The position numbers and the translations under genes are program-made. The notes under the pieces were generated by a model. It saw only the letters and a program-made list of their open reading frames with translations. It was not told the DNA's origin and searched no databases. DNA of 64,000 nt from Mansonella perstans (taxonomy: Eukaryota > Nematoda > Chromadorea > Rhabditida > Onchocercidae). The stretch's first letter is position 1. The number at the start of each line of letters is the position of its first letter. The stretch covers positions 620,001 to 684,000 of the forward strand of contig JBAMDO010000576.1 of NCBI GenBank assembly GCA_037074765.1, in the 5' to 3' direction. Positions 12,301 to 24,783 of this stretch are shown piece after piece.

Positions 12301-15300
12301 CATAATTGAAAGTTGTCGAATGATCGCAATTAACTTTCAAGCAATTCAAAAGAATGCTTCAAGCGTTGAAATAATGAATCGCTGGGAACACGAGGTTTTT
12401 GTATTTTCCGAAAGTACTAAAAATGATTCTCTGATTCGAGTCTACGCCACATCTGAAGGTTTAGTCAGCAAAGAAGTTCGTCGGACAGGTTTGCATATCA
12501 GAATCTTTCATTTAGGAAAAAATTGCTCCGACAGTTTTATATGTGAATTCTAAAAAATGAAAAATTTTAAGTCAAAAGGGAAACTGCAGAAATTTTGAAA
12601 ATATATTGGATAATCCAAAAATGAAACAAATGATAAAACTTTTGTTTTAACATACCATAAATAGATAGATTTTATGAAAAGACTGACATAACATTTGGTA
12701 TCTTTAGTCTTATTTTATCGAGATCCATCCATTTCAGGTTTACAAGCATTGCCTTTTATTACTGTATCTTTTTTTGCGGTATTATTATTCACAGTAATAA
12801 CATCACTGAAACGGGATCCGGTAACCAGTAAACCGTGGGAAGCAGCATTAGGTGTCTTCTGTCCGATACTTTCACTTGTCGCATCCTTCGGACTATTGTT
12901 TTGGGTATGTAAGTTTCATGGTTAGCTGAAGAATTCAAAAAGAAAAAAGAAATGAAATTAGAAAGTAAAATGTGACTTTTCGATAATGTAAGCGATGAAT
13001 TCTTATCAAAGGTAAAGAACTGTCATAAATACATAAGAATAGCAAACCATCTCTTCCCATATTGTCGAAGTATTCAACAATCAAACAAAAGTATTGATTA
13101 CGCTAAAAATTAGAAAAATCACAAGACCTTAGTTCTGTGACATTTTTCACTATCATATTAGCATGAAAACTTGTTAATTTCTAATGAAAGAGATGGAGCG
13201 AAAATTTGATCATAACTTTACATATAAATCTTCTCAAGGACAAATGCTTTATGTTTTATTAAATGTGGAAGAAGTAGCAGCTACCAAATTTTCAGTGTAA
13301 TTTTGCTTTCCTACCAATCGTTTGTGTGGTACCATTTCTGGTACTTGCAATAGGTGTCGACGATGTGTTCATCTTTTTGCACTGCTATCATCAAACTGAT
13401 CCCAGACTGCCTGTTGAAGAACGAATTGGTAAAATGCTTGCTGAAGCCGGGCCATCGATAACAATTACCTCTCTCACCAACTTTCTATCATTTGCGATCA
13501 GTATTTTTACTCCAACGCCAGCAATACAGGTAATTTTTTTTCACCCATTGAATGATCCTAGAAGAGATTGTGGATTTTATTGTTTTTGATGAGATGACAT
13601 CTTCATAGAACTTTCTGCAAGGTTTTTTTCCTTCATTTGCAGATATTTAGTGCATACATCAGTGTTGCAGTAGTATTCGATTATACTTACCAAATTTTCT
13701 TGTATTCCGCAATTCTGACATTTGGTGCTCACCGTGAGAAAAAACGCTTGCATGCATTCATTCCGTGTATATCGATTTCTGAAACTGAAAAGGTCATTTT
13801 CAATATTTTTAAATTTCTAATTGGAAAGCATTTGATAGATTATGTCAGCTTAGGCACTGCTGTAGCTCAAGCTTGATTTTAAACTTTTTGCTATGGTCGG
13901 TTTAAAACTCCGTTTGTTCCTAACCTTTTGACCAATGGTCATTTTTATTTGGCATAGCGCTCAATGCGCAAAGGGCAAGCTTTATCTGTATTTTGACATC
14001 CTTCCCCTATCAAATTATAATTTCTAACTGAGATAATCATACTTGATTTCTGATATGTGATCAGTTGATTTCCTAATCGTTAAAATTTTTAATTTATTAC
14101 TGCTACTGTAAATGCTTCTGCAAAATTCTTGCAATAAAATCTTCCGTTGCCATTTATGACAATGATAATAGTAACTGCTGTCTTACACAGCGAATTCACA
14201 GCAGTTAATAAAAATTGCAGTAAAAAGAAAACGTTTTTTCAGCGATCGATTAAAACGCAGTTAGATATTTCGGGAACCCTGGAAGAATTGATGAATAATT
14301 TTGTTGATTTCTGGGTAAATATAGCAATGAATAATATTACACGGATAATTGTAGCTTGCTTTATGGTTATTTATTGCATCGTTGCAGCTCATGGAGTTAT
14401 GCAAATTAAAGTATTATTTTCATTAATTTATCAATTATTTTTGTATCATTTTGATCTTCATGTTTTCCTGGTAGAGATATAAAAAATATAATGCCTTGTC
14501 TATATGACTTAGCTAAAGTCTTTACTATCTAAGTTAATTTTCATTGGAAAGCCGATTTAGGCTATTTATTGGCTCAATTTTGTTCGACCAAATTTGCCTT
14601 TTCTTTCTTTTCATGTACTGTCGTTCTTCCGACATTTTCCTTGTTTGACTAATATATCTTGCAATTTGCATAAATCTTTTTAAATTTTACTGTAAATTTC
14701 CTAAAAATTTCAAAAAAACTTACTGTTCATTATATCATGAAATTTTCAAATTTACAGGTTGGATTAACATCAGAAAAATTATTCTCATATGATTCACCAT
14801 TATTACCATTCGTAAAATTACAGACCGAAATTATTTTCAAAGAAGGTGGCCAGGTAGGCTAAATTATTTTGTCTCAGTGAGAAATAAGTGGAATCACTTA
14901 TTTCTTTTTCATTCATAATCATTAACTTAAATTAGTGAACCAACTTACGTATGGGTAGTACTGTTCTTTTATTAATAAATTGATTTTATTAGTAATTCTT
15001 GTGCCAGATTCATTGGCCATTCATATTTTCAACGCTTATGGTAATCTTACTCTCTAGCATTCCTAATTTCAATTTTGAAAACAAGTTGGAAACTCTAATT
15101 GAAAATTTCTGGAGATTTCCTCTGTTAAAGGGTATATTATATCATTTAAGGTTGCGAATTTGATTTTTCATTAAAGATTTTAGTTAGTGATCGCAAATAT
15201 TCTTTAGGAGATGAGCATTATTGTTTGATGAATGTCAGCTAGGTCGAAAAGTTTAGACATTTCAAAATCTATTGCAGGTTGCCATATTTGTAAATAATCC

Positions 15301-17311
15301 AGGTGATATGCGGAAACCGGAAGTAATTCCAGAGTTAATGCGACTAGTTAATGATTTCGAACACGCTACGGGAAGCATTGGTTCCGCTAGTACTCACCTA
15401 TGGTTTATTCCATATCTGTCTTATGTAGGTATACAGGTACGTCGAATAAGTATGAATTTATTATATCTTACATTGTTTTTGCCTTTTTGGGATTATCTTT
15501 TATGCTTATTTAGATTTCTTGCATCTCATCACTTTGCCAGATGTTTCTCCGATTTTCTAATTATGTGGAAAACAATAAGGATAAAGAAGAGATGGATGAT
15601 TCATTTCTTTGTTTATTAATTTGCAAGAAAATAACAAATACTTCATTTTATTTGCAGGAACATGGAGAAATTGGTTTCAAATATAAATATTTGCCGGAAT
15701 TTATGAAACTGCGTGAATATCATAGTTGGAACTCATTTGTCAATCTGGGACTAAATGAGTAGTGTTTTGTGATTAATTATTGATAAACGTAGGAATATGA
15801 GACATCTAGTTATCAAAATAAAAAAACAACCACTTATTCTCATTCGTCTAAGTTTTCGAAACTCATACGTTAATTTTTTTTAAATTTTTTTTTCAATGTA
15901 GTATTTTTTGCAGAGATTGTATGATTGAAAAACCAGCTTGTTTACAAAAATTCTTCTTCTCAACGGGTTTTCGAAATGCTGTACAATGGTCGGAGCGTTT
16001 ACATCTGCTTCAGGAATGGCGTAGTATTGCGGCTCGGTATTCGAAATTTAATGTTTCGATTTATGAACCCTTCAGTATGTATGCAGATCAGGTATTAATA
16101 TTGTTTGAAGTCACTCAGATTTAAACGATTACAGTACGGATTATGTGGATATAGAAACTTATAATTAACGGACTTATTAAAGTGACAAAAGATTTTAAAC
16201 ATTATTTTAAAAAGATTGGAGTCGATCTATAAATTGATTTTGTTTTATTTTACTTCCAAAATAAATGTAAAAGATTGAATTTATTCAAAATGAAGCTTTT
16301 TTTTAATGCAGTTGACATTAGCGCATTTTGATGAGTTGATCAGTAATTGAGTAGAAACCAGAAAACTTCCTCAACTGATCCAAATGAATGAAAACTTCCT
16401 CAGTTGGCTCAATTGGATCGTTTTAGCTACTTACAATTGTTCCGGTGACGAAGTCCACTGTGATATTCGCATTTGTCATTATGGCACTTGTACTGACAAC
16501 TTTCACACCCTCCATAACAACAATCGTTTCATCAACTCTTTCCATATTATCAATCAATTTGGGAGTGCTTGGATCATTGACATATTGGAACATCGATCTT
16601 GATCCTATTTCTATGGCCACTATATTGATGGCCATTGGCTTCTCTGTGGACTTCATTGCTCACATTACGTTCCATTATTACAAAGGCCAGACAAGGGTAA
16701 TTTTAGAATAAACGATGAAGGTTAACTTCGCAGGTTAACAGTCATTTTAAATTATTACTTGAAGCACTTGTTGTTTATTTTTTTGAAACGATTTTAATTA
16801 TTAGATATTTTTTTAAGGGTAAGCGTGAACGGTTGAAGCATGCTCTGAAATCGATAGCATGGCCTATGACACAAGCCGGTATATCGACTATATTATGTCT
16901 ATGTGTCCTTGGTGTGATCCAGGCCTATATGGTGAAAGTTTTCGTAAAAGTAGTAATAATAGTTGTCGTACTTGGCCTTCTTCATGGTTTAATTATTTTG
17001 CCAGTTGTTTTTGGTGCAATACCGTTGCGCAAACAAATTGTTGCTGATGTTGACAAAATGTCGTCAACTTCAACTCTCCAAAAGGTTTGTTTCATATTAT
17101 GTTTATTTTCAGAACTTTACAGTGAGCTTATATTTTAGAATTTTTAAATTGATACGCTAAAAATTTTTCAAAGACCAAAAAAATTTTCATCAGTTTTAAG
17201 AATCACACAATACGGATAGCCGTACCAGCACCAACACCAATGACGATCAGAAAAAATGAGCTGGAAAAGCACATTTCGGCGGGTCCATGTTATCAAGATT
17301 CGAGGGGTTAA
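9383..17311 (+). CDS. Patched-related (PTR) transmembrane protein with sterol-sensing domain
   Basis: Sixteen exons (9383-9483, 10947-11234, 11500-11661, 11740-11838, 12295-12488, 12738-12904, 13296-13529, 13643-13792, 14243-14410, 14758-14853, 15278-15436, 15658-15758, 15914-16091, 16427-16696, 16818-17084, 17201-17311) give 914 residues, usual for nematode PTR proteins. Order: one N-terminal membrane segment, a large ectodomain with a Cys pair in FCESNC, the sterol-sensing block of exons 6-9 including [15 protein letters not shown] (GVDD at 357-360), a second ectodomain, then the C-terminal membrane bundle (exons 14-15) with GFSVD at 770-774. The two acidic motifs correspond to the proton-relay positions of RND permeases such as Patched and NPC1. 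C. elegans PTRs act in moulting, cuticle and sterol-linked trafficking. The exact ptr number cannot be assigned. The junction of exons 4 and 5 was chosen because it gives the family pattern ([12 protein letters not shown]); other small exons there are possible. Exon 1 (ATG at 9383) is inferred from the [12 protein letters not shown] pattern and matching phase. Confidence 0.9.
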
Positions 17312-17597
17312 AATCATTTAAGTTTTTCGATGTTTCCTTTAATTTAAGTGCAATGATCTAGCAAGAAGTATTCAATTTAAACAATTGTTGCTTTATCCTT
17401 AATAATTAAGCGAATTTGAATACATATAGCATACAGTTGGTACCGCACAATGCGAAACCATCTGTATGCTTCATGCTTTTTAAGGGAAAAAAATTCATAG
17501 AAAGTTTAAATAATAATGCAAGTCAATAGTAATAGTGATGTCTGAATTTTCTATAATATTGTTTGTTCTCATCAATCATAGTTAATCAATCATTATT

Positions 17598-17603
17598 AAT
17601 AAA
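17598..17603 (+). terminator. Poly(A) signal, PTR gene
   Basis: AATAAA 287 nt after the PTR stop; a second AATAAA lies at 17970-17975. Either could be used. Confidence 0.4.
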
Positions 17604-17985
17604 TCAACTTCAGCAAAATGATTTTTTACAACCTTTATATTTCATAGTAGTTTCAGTCATGTGCTATTTTAGCGGAACTTACTTAATCGACATTATTGGA
17701 TTAGAAGAATCTTGAAAAAACGTAGGATATTCGTTTGCCTATTCAAGGCTACTATTTGCAAAATTGTTAAAATTCGATTTCACCTTTCATCAATATCAAG
17801 AATGTCGTAATCTAGTACTCATAACTAAATTTTGTTTCAATTTAACAGTTCTTTGCAAAGAGATAACTCAGGAAATGCTAAACTTTTTGCTGAAGCAATT
17901 TAATATTAAACTTTTGTTGTTTCATTTTTACAACAACTATATATATTTATTGTCGAACTATGTATGTATAATAAATTCTAAATGA

Positions 17986-17991
17986 TTTATT
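17986..17991 (-). terminator. Candidate poly(A) signal, tandem-BTB gene
   Basis: AATAAA on the minus strand, 422 nt beyond the proposed BTB stop. With the + strand AATAAA at 17970-17975 it marks a convergent 3' end zone between the two genes. Confidence 0.35.
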
Positions 17992-18412
17992 TCAACATTG
18001 TGAAAATCATAAATGTTACGGAGTTATCTTAATTCCGAGGATTCAGATCCGATTTTTGTCTGTATTATAAATAATCTAAAGCAAATCTTAAATGAACCAA
18101 AATCCATGTCTACTTCTAAAGAGATTTTTCTGCACAAATTATAAGAATCGGACATTTCTAAAATCATTGTATTGCTCATACCCGAGGCATTTTTATCAAC
18201 AGTCCCCAAGATTGCAGATCTTTTGGCTATCTGATCTCTCGATGGCATTGTTATAATTTCGTATCCTCTCATTCGTACGGTTTTTTATCCAATCTATTAG
18301 AATATATTTGAAAGGAAAAAAGGAAATTTTCGATGAAATTATATTTCCTCCCTTATTTCGAATATTTGGGAACAAAAGGAAAGTCACAAATAGATCACAG
18401 TGTTTCAAAATG

Positions 18413-21400
18413 TCACCTTTTGATGCTGGGGTTACCATCGGTTTCACTTGCTGTTGTTTTCTCCGGCAGCGATGCATTACTGGAATATGTATTGCAATGA
18501 GGACACATCCATGTTATTTGTGCGCATCCGCTCAATTGTCGACACCTGGAATTTGTCTCCAATTTTTGAATTCTTTTGGAATTTCACATGATAAGGGATG
18601 AAGATAGACATCAAGAAAAGATAATTATATCAAAAATACGACCATCGTCTTTATGAGAAATTTATTAGCATGGAGTGAGAAATGAGATAGAAATTTTATC
18701 TTCCTGGAAACAACTAATTTCGGCTTCCCTCTTTAAAAATTAAGAGTTTCATTTGAATTTATGAATATTTGAGAGAAACCTCGTGATGCTCACGTGTAAT
18801 TCATTCGTTCAATATAGTTGATTAAATAAGTATTCAATATTTGCTTGTCGCCTTAACGAACAAAATAATTGAATTCAGAAATTTATTCCTTTTTGAAGTT
18901 TGCAAAAAATCCATGTAAACATGTCTAATAAAATCTTTTTTTCTTGTTTGATGTGATTTTTTCCAATTTTTCCATATTTGGAAATACAAGTGTACTTGTT
19001 TAGTAGCATTAATTCATAAAAATTTGGCTCATAGAATGAATGAATTCATAGTAAACAAAGAGAAAAGTGAGCCATTAGAGATAATTGATTTTAATTGACA
19101 CAATTTTATTTGCTGATGCTCAAATCATCAATAATGTTCGAAAACAAAATTTTGTTTTATTCATTTGCAATGAGAGAAAATATTACGAAGAATAATAGCG
19201 GCCGTAATGAAAAAAGAAAAGCAATTATCATCAGATGAATGATAACGTTGGTAATGCGATATTAAAATTCCAAAGTACATTTCCACAGAAAATTTATAAT
19301 GCTAATTGCTTTATAATCCTAATTGCTTTTCTTTATCTCTGTCAATAATATATTTAAAAAGTTAACACAAAGAAGTATTCGTATGAAAGTATAATTGCAA
19401 TTTACCTTTGACAAATGTGTGATTTCATTCCTGGACTCTTTAGCAATGTTGTCAAACGATCCAGCATTGCAGCACGGGCCCGAACTGACAGGCGATCGTC
19501 TACAAGAAAAAAAGTTGATTTTTAACTTCTTCTTCAGAAGTTTTAAATTAATAAAGAAATACATGCTTGGAAGAATGGTGGAATCAAAAATGCTAACAAG
19601 TTTGTTGTTGAGTCATTTCAAGCAGATGTTCCGGTCGATGAAGCATCTGAAGACATGGATCGAGTAATTGATGTAGAAAACATCGATCCAGTAATGATAA
19701 CCTTACGAATACTGATAACTAAAATTGGAAGAATATTTTCAAATGGAAAAAGTATCAGCGATGAAAAAGGCAATAAAGTGCAACGTGCCCTTAAAAGGAA
19801 CGAAATTTGAAATAATTTCTGTTATTCATACCCATATTACGGATATCATTATACTGATTAATAAATGCCTTAAATTTGCGAAACAATTGAGCCTTTTGAA
19901 TTCCATATTAAATTCCAAGTTATTAATTATAATTTGAAATTTCAATTCAAAACGTTTTCAAAATTCATACTTACTACAATTTAAAGTTTTTAAAAAAATC
20001 AGTGCAATTTTAATACAACTGTCCAATGTCTTCACAGCCAAGTAGGCAATGAGATTTCAGAAAATTTAGAAGATGCAACGGTAATTTTAAAAATCAACAG
20101 AATTTTGCTAACTTGTGTATGAGGCGCAAGAAGCAGCATTGCGCACTTCCTCAACAAGCCCGATGATTCCATTTTACATGCTGCCATTAGTATTGGTCCT
20201 ATGTTAGCTTCTGCAACTCGAGAAACAAATCATTAAATTTCCTATAATTTATGAGAAACTTTTAGAACAGCAAAATCAAAATTCAGTTATTTTTTAAAGT
20301 GAAGCCGAATTAGGCATTTCTCACCGGTTTCATCCAGAATCGGGTCTACTTAAATGCATATTGCTGAACGGATATACAAACCTGTTATCCTTAATTGAGG
20401 TGGATAAACTGCCATCAGAAAAGCTTTCAATTCCTCATGCGTGCATGGACAAAATATTTCATCCATATTCGTACTTGAAGATATACGTTCCTGAGCAAAA
20501 TTTTTTGAAATTTTTTCTCGTTTTCAATTTTTGAACAAAAAACTATCAGTGATCATGCTTTACAGCGGAAAAGTGAAGTAGATACTTTGAATAAAACTTA
20601 AAATTGAAAATAGTATTTGAAAAAAGTTTCTTCCTGAACAACGAAATAAATAATATCAATATTTTACTAGGAAAATATTCGACCATGCAGCAATGTAATA
20701 TGGATTGACATAATAACCACGACCCGTTTTGGAACGAATCATTGTAAAATTTAGTTCTGTGAGACGATGGAACTGTTCCAGATCACTAGGCTGCTCCAAC
20801 ATTTCCTATAGAAATTTGCCGCTACTTTATTAATCTGTTATCTGATTATTTTGGCCGAGAATGTAAGCATAGTTGTAGCTAATGGAAATTTTCGAATTTT
20901 TAAAATATCTGAAAAATAATCATCGCATATTTCGGTAAATTTTCAAAAAATTGTAAAAATTCCAATAACCTCTGGTGCTGAAGAGCCATGCAGTCTTTCC
21001 AGCAACAATACCTTGACACGATCGCTTAGACCATAATAACGACTACCCGTGAGATTAATTTTTGAATTGGGCCTCATCTCTCGCAAACATAATACTAATA
21101 GTCGATTTAATTTATATCTGAAATCGATAATCTGAAAACCGATTTGCAATACTGAAACAAAGCATAATATAAATAAAAATTCAATAAATAATGCAATAAT
21201 ATTCCTTGGTCCGAAGTGACTAGTTTAATTCAGATCAACTAATAAGAAACTTTCAGGAAATGGAAAAAAGCAATTATTCTGAACTTAGTACTCAGAATTA
21301 ATTATTTATCATCATAATAAGGAATACCTGTCAGCTAACCACACTTTTTCCAAAAAAGGCAATTTATGTTGTACAAGGAAGCATTCACAGCGATGTAAAA

Positions 21401-24400
21401 GACCATCCATCTGAAGTTTTTTTGCAATTCGAAATTTAAATTGCCATTTTTTTTGATTTAGAAACGTTAAAAAATGCATATTATCTACTCAGTTAGTTGG
21501 AAAAAGTCAAAGACCATATACTAGCGACTCGTAGCATTTTCCACGGGACAAAAGTTGCACTTATGATTGGTATCTTGAGATCATTCTCTTTAGATCTGAA
21601 GTTTCCAAGATCAAAGTACAGAATCTTTCATCACTGTCAAAATGACAATCCTCATTATTATGAAAATAGCTTACGATATTAATGACAAGAAAAAGAAACA
21701 AATAATTACCTGATAGTCAAAAGCAAGTGGTAGTAGAATATGTACAGATTGATCGTCCACTTCCTTATAAGTAGGATGTATGCAATGAAGCATTTCGAGA
21801 ACATGGTCGTAATGCACATTTGCTAGAATCAGTTCACGATCGGGACATTCAATACACCAAGCTCTGAAAAAAGCTGGTTCCAAAATATTGACTTCAAGTG
21901 TAGATATGATAGCCTAAATACATGATAATTTAAGGTGATTTTAATTTTAAAAGTTTGCTTTATTTTTTAGAAGGGAAAGAAAGAATTTCAGAAATGCTAA
22001 GGCAGTACCAGGAAATTTCCTTTATTTTTAAAATGTTAATATAATAATAAAACAAAGGAATGAAGAAGAAATTGCAGGAATAAAATGCATTTGCATTTGC
22101 TGAGCTAAGAAATGAAATCTATTCTCACTGATAATTTAATATCTGAAATGTTTCATACGATTTGCAGTAGAGCTGAAATTATACTTTTTATCTAAAATGT
22201 GGCTTAATTTGATCCATTTCATAGGTTTCAATTATTCTAATTTCATTTTCTTCTTTCTATTCTATTTTCATTTATGTTTTTATTTCACCAAATTTTATAT
22301 CATATCATTTTTACTACTTCATTTGAGCTTCTGTTTTCAGCATTTTTTAAATTTTGAAACATTTTCGATTTCTAATAATATCAGTTTTTCAAAAATTCAT
22401 CAAATAAAATATTTTATCCCATCAAAATATTTTAAATGTTTTTTTTTTTTTTTTTTTTCTATAACTCGCATGTTCCAAGAAACGAACCGTAGAACGGGTG
22501 ACCATACAGAAATATAATGTTCATCCACATAAAGCCGTTTTCCATCCACTAGAAGTGGCCGAGTACGATGACTATCTGGTCGTGTAAAATCGATTATCAC
22601 TTCGATAGAATTTGCAGCCGTTCTGTCACACTTTTCCATTGCATTCTATGGAATAACTGAATTTACTCTATCACAATTTTTAAGGAAGGGAAAGGCATCT
22701 TTTTATTAAGAGAAGAAGCCTTTACAAATAGTAAGAAAAGAATATAAAATTATTATTAAGAAAAGAAGCCTTCATAAAAGTAAATGTTAAAAAGAAAAAT
22801 AGAAAAAGATAATAATTATTAAAAAAAATCATACTTTTTATCTGCAACTTCAACTTCAACATGTCTTGTCTTTTTATATTTCGACAAGAAAAAATATATG
22901 ATCAATAAAGGACTTTAATGAGATAATCGATGCATGGAATTACGGTATCAATTGAAATTATATAGGATGGGTAAAGAAATTGGTATGAGAAGTCATTGCA
23001 AAATGTCTAAGAATAAAGTTATTCGTTGTGTCAGTTCTTTGAAAGAAGTAGTGAAAATATGACATATTCTTTTACTATATATCCTTTGTTTGACAAAATA
23101 CTGTTTTTGATAATTTGTTTATTCGCTAAGCTAATAATTTACCTTTTTGGCTTAATAACAAATTTTTATAAATATTTCACTTTTTTTTTTTTTTTTTTTT
23201 TTGAATGGAAGGAATATTTATGCCTAGAGTTGAAATTCATTGTACAACTAATCTACGACTTCGAAATGATCTTCCACCACTTTGTGTTGAAGAATAAAAC
23301 TATTGATCAAATGAAAAGGAATAATTTTAACATACTGCAAAGAATACAAAACTTTGCACTATACATTACCCTCAATTTTAAAACCTGAAATATCATAAAT
23401 GGAATTTAAACAAGCTGCAGACATCGATCAATTGATTCTAGTGCAATAATCGAGAAAGGAAATTCGATTAAGAATAATACAAATATGCAATTTGAAATAT
23501 CCACCAAATAAATTTAACTTTTCTTCTTCCAGCATATTATTCCTTTTGCTTTTTATGCATAAAATTGGAGGAGGGAAGAAAGTCAAATTTAAAAAGCAAT
23601 AATACAAACTTTGAAAGCTTTTAATCGAATTATTGATTCAGATGAAATGAACGGAAAATGTTTTCGCTTATTTAATTACTGAAATGTTTTTACTTATTTA
23701 ATTACTGAAGCATTCAATAAAAACCAATGTTTTATCTTGGAGAACATACTCATATCAATTTGGTATAAACTAAAGATTAAAACTTGGTGCTTTGCTTGAC
23801 AATTAATAATTTTTTCAAGCATTAATTAATCAATTCATGGGATGGCAATAAATCCATGTAAACATTCACAAGGATATACTAATTAATGATTTTGTGTCTA
23901 TAAAAATTTATAAAGAAAACTACTAATAATTCTCGAGAAACAAAAAAAATTAACTAAAATAATGGTTAATGTCAAAAAGTAGCCGAGTTAATAAGAAAGC
24001 GAAATAATTAAAAATAAAGAGGGATGTTTTCTTGTATCTCATCCAACATTATTTGTCATTCTTTATCATCTTTATTTTTCTTTAGCGTTTCCAGACTCCA
24101 GTAGACAGATGAAATTGAAGAAAACAGATGAAATATTGAGTAAACAAAATATTCAAACCCAAAGCGAATTTCTAACAATGACGAAGAATTACTGGTTTTC
24201 TTGTTTCTTTTTTTGATACAACACTCGAGATAAACGTGCCATAAATCTTAGTAATGACATTTGAGATATCATTAAAAGTAGATGATAAATCGATAAAAAG
24301 GTAAGTTAGATAAAAAGGTAGATAAATCTCCCTTCCAACAATTCAACTTGAAATTGACTTATAGAAGAAATAGAACGAAATAATTCGTTAAAATCTATTG

Positions 24401-24783
24401 ACAATATTATTGAATGATCCTAAATTCTGTCTCGGCGATATGCACTCTAAGCTTAGGTAAATTTAACAAAAATTATGCTAAAGTTTTAATAAGGATAAAC
24501 AATTCTTAGATGAATTTGAAGAATAATTTGCTTTTACGTTACTTCTGAGAACATTACTCTTTATTGAAAACTACGCAGATAAAAGAACAGAAATTTAGCA
24601 TTTTAAATATATAAGATTTTAACCAAGCAAACTTCTTAAGCTTTTAGCTTTATTTATATGAGAAAAAAAGACAATAATCTTCGATTGTACCTTATCGGAT
24701 GGTGATGAAGGATAATTACTGACGATTAGCCTGGATGAAGACGGCTGTGAATTGACATATTCGCATTCGTCATTATCGATCAT
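18413..24783 (-). CDS. Tandem BTB-domain protein with C-terminal CxxC-x12-CxxC motif
   Basis: Ten exons (24783-24691, 22645-22488, 21863-21710, 21131-20970, 20805-20668, 20490-20382, 20210-20113, 19892-19832, 19499-19406, 18545-18413) join in phase to 399 residues. Residues 32-135 form a BTB fold (LLVDGKRLYVDEHYISVWS, then RELILANVHYDHVLEMLHCI) followed by helices ending LSDRVKVLLLERL. Residues 190-304 form a second, weaker BTB fold (YYVNPYYIAAWSNIF, ... EELKAFLMAVYPPQL) followed by the similar LSVRARAAMLDRL. The tail has Cys354-x2-Cys357-x12-Cys370-x2-Cys373, which looks like a zinc ribbon. BTB proteins dimerise and often act as Cullin-3 adaptors or chromatin factors; which applies here is unknown and I do not recognise a specific ortholog. 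The least certain parts are the 61-nt exon at 19892-19832 and the stop: the last exon could instead splice from a GTGACA donor at 18416-18411 to sequence near 18200. Intron 1 is about 2 kb. Confidence 0.8.
19547..19810 (+). other. Unexplained open frame inside a BTB-gene intron
   Basis: An 88-codon frame without an ATG start runs on the + strand between the 61-nt and 94-nt BTB exons. Its middle part (FVVESFQADVPVDEASEDMD, then RVIDVENIDPVMI) has protein-like, acidic composition rather than the Phe/Asn/Lys/Ile bias of random AT-rich frames here. A TTCTTCAG acceptor at 19531-19538 precedes it, but the frame has a stop at 19544-19546 just after. I know no family for it. It may be a gene fragment or chance. 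Confidence 0.25.
22441..22458. repeat. Poly-T tract
   Basis: Run of 18 T on the + strand in intron 2 of the tandem-BTB gene, close to the exon 2 donor. Confidence 0.8.

Noticed and set aside
16423..16656. 77-codon minus ORF
   Set aside because: Antisense shadow of PTR exon 14, whose sense frame is clearly a membrane domain.
22197..22517. 106-codon + ORF
   Set aside because: Antisense to BTB exon 2 and Phe/Tyr-rich from T-rich intron sequence.
23026..23388. 120-codon + ORF with a poly-Phe run
   Set aside because: Lies in the tandem-BTB gene's first intron, dominated by a poly-T tract and hydrophobic AT-bias codons.
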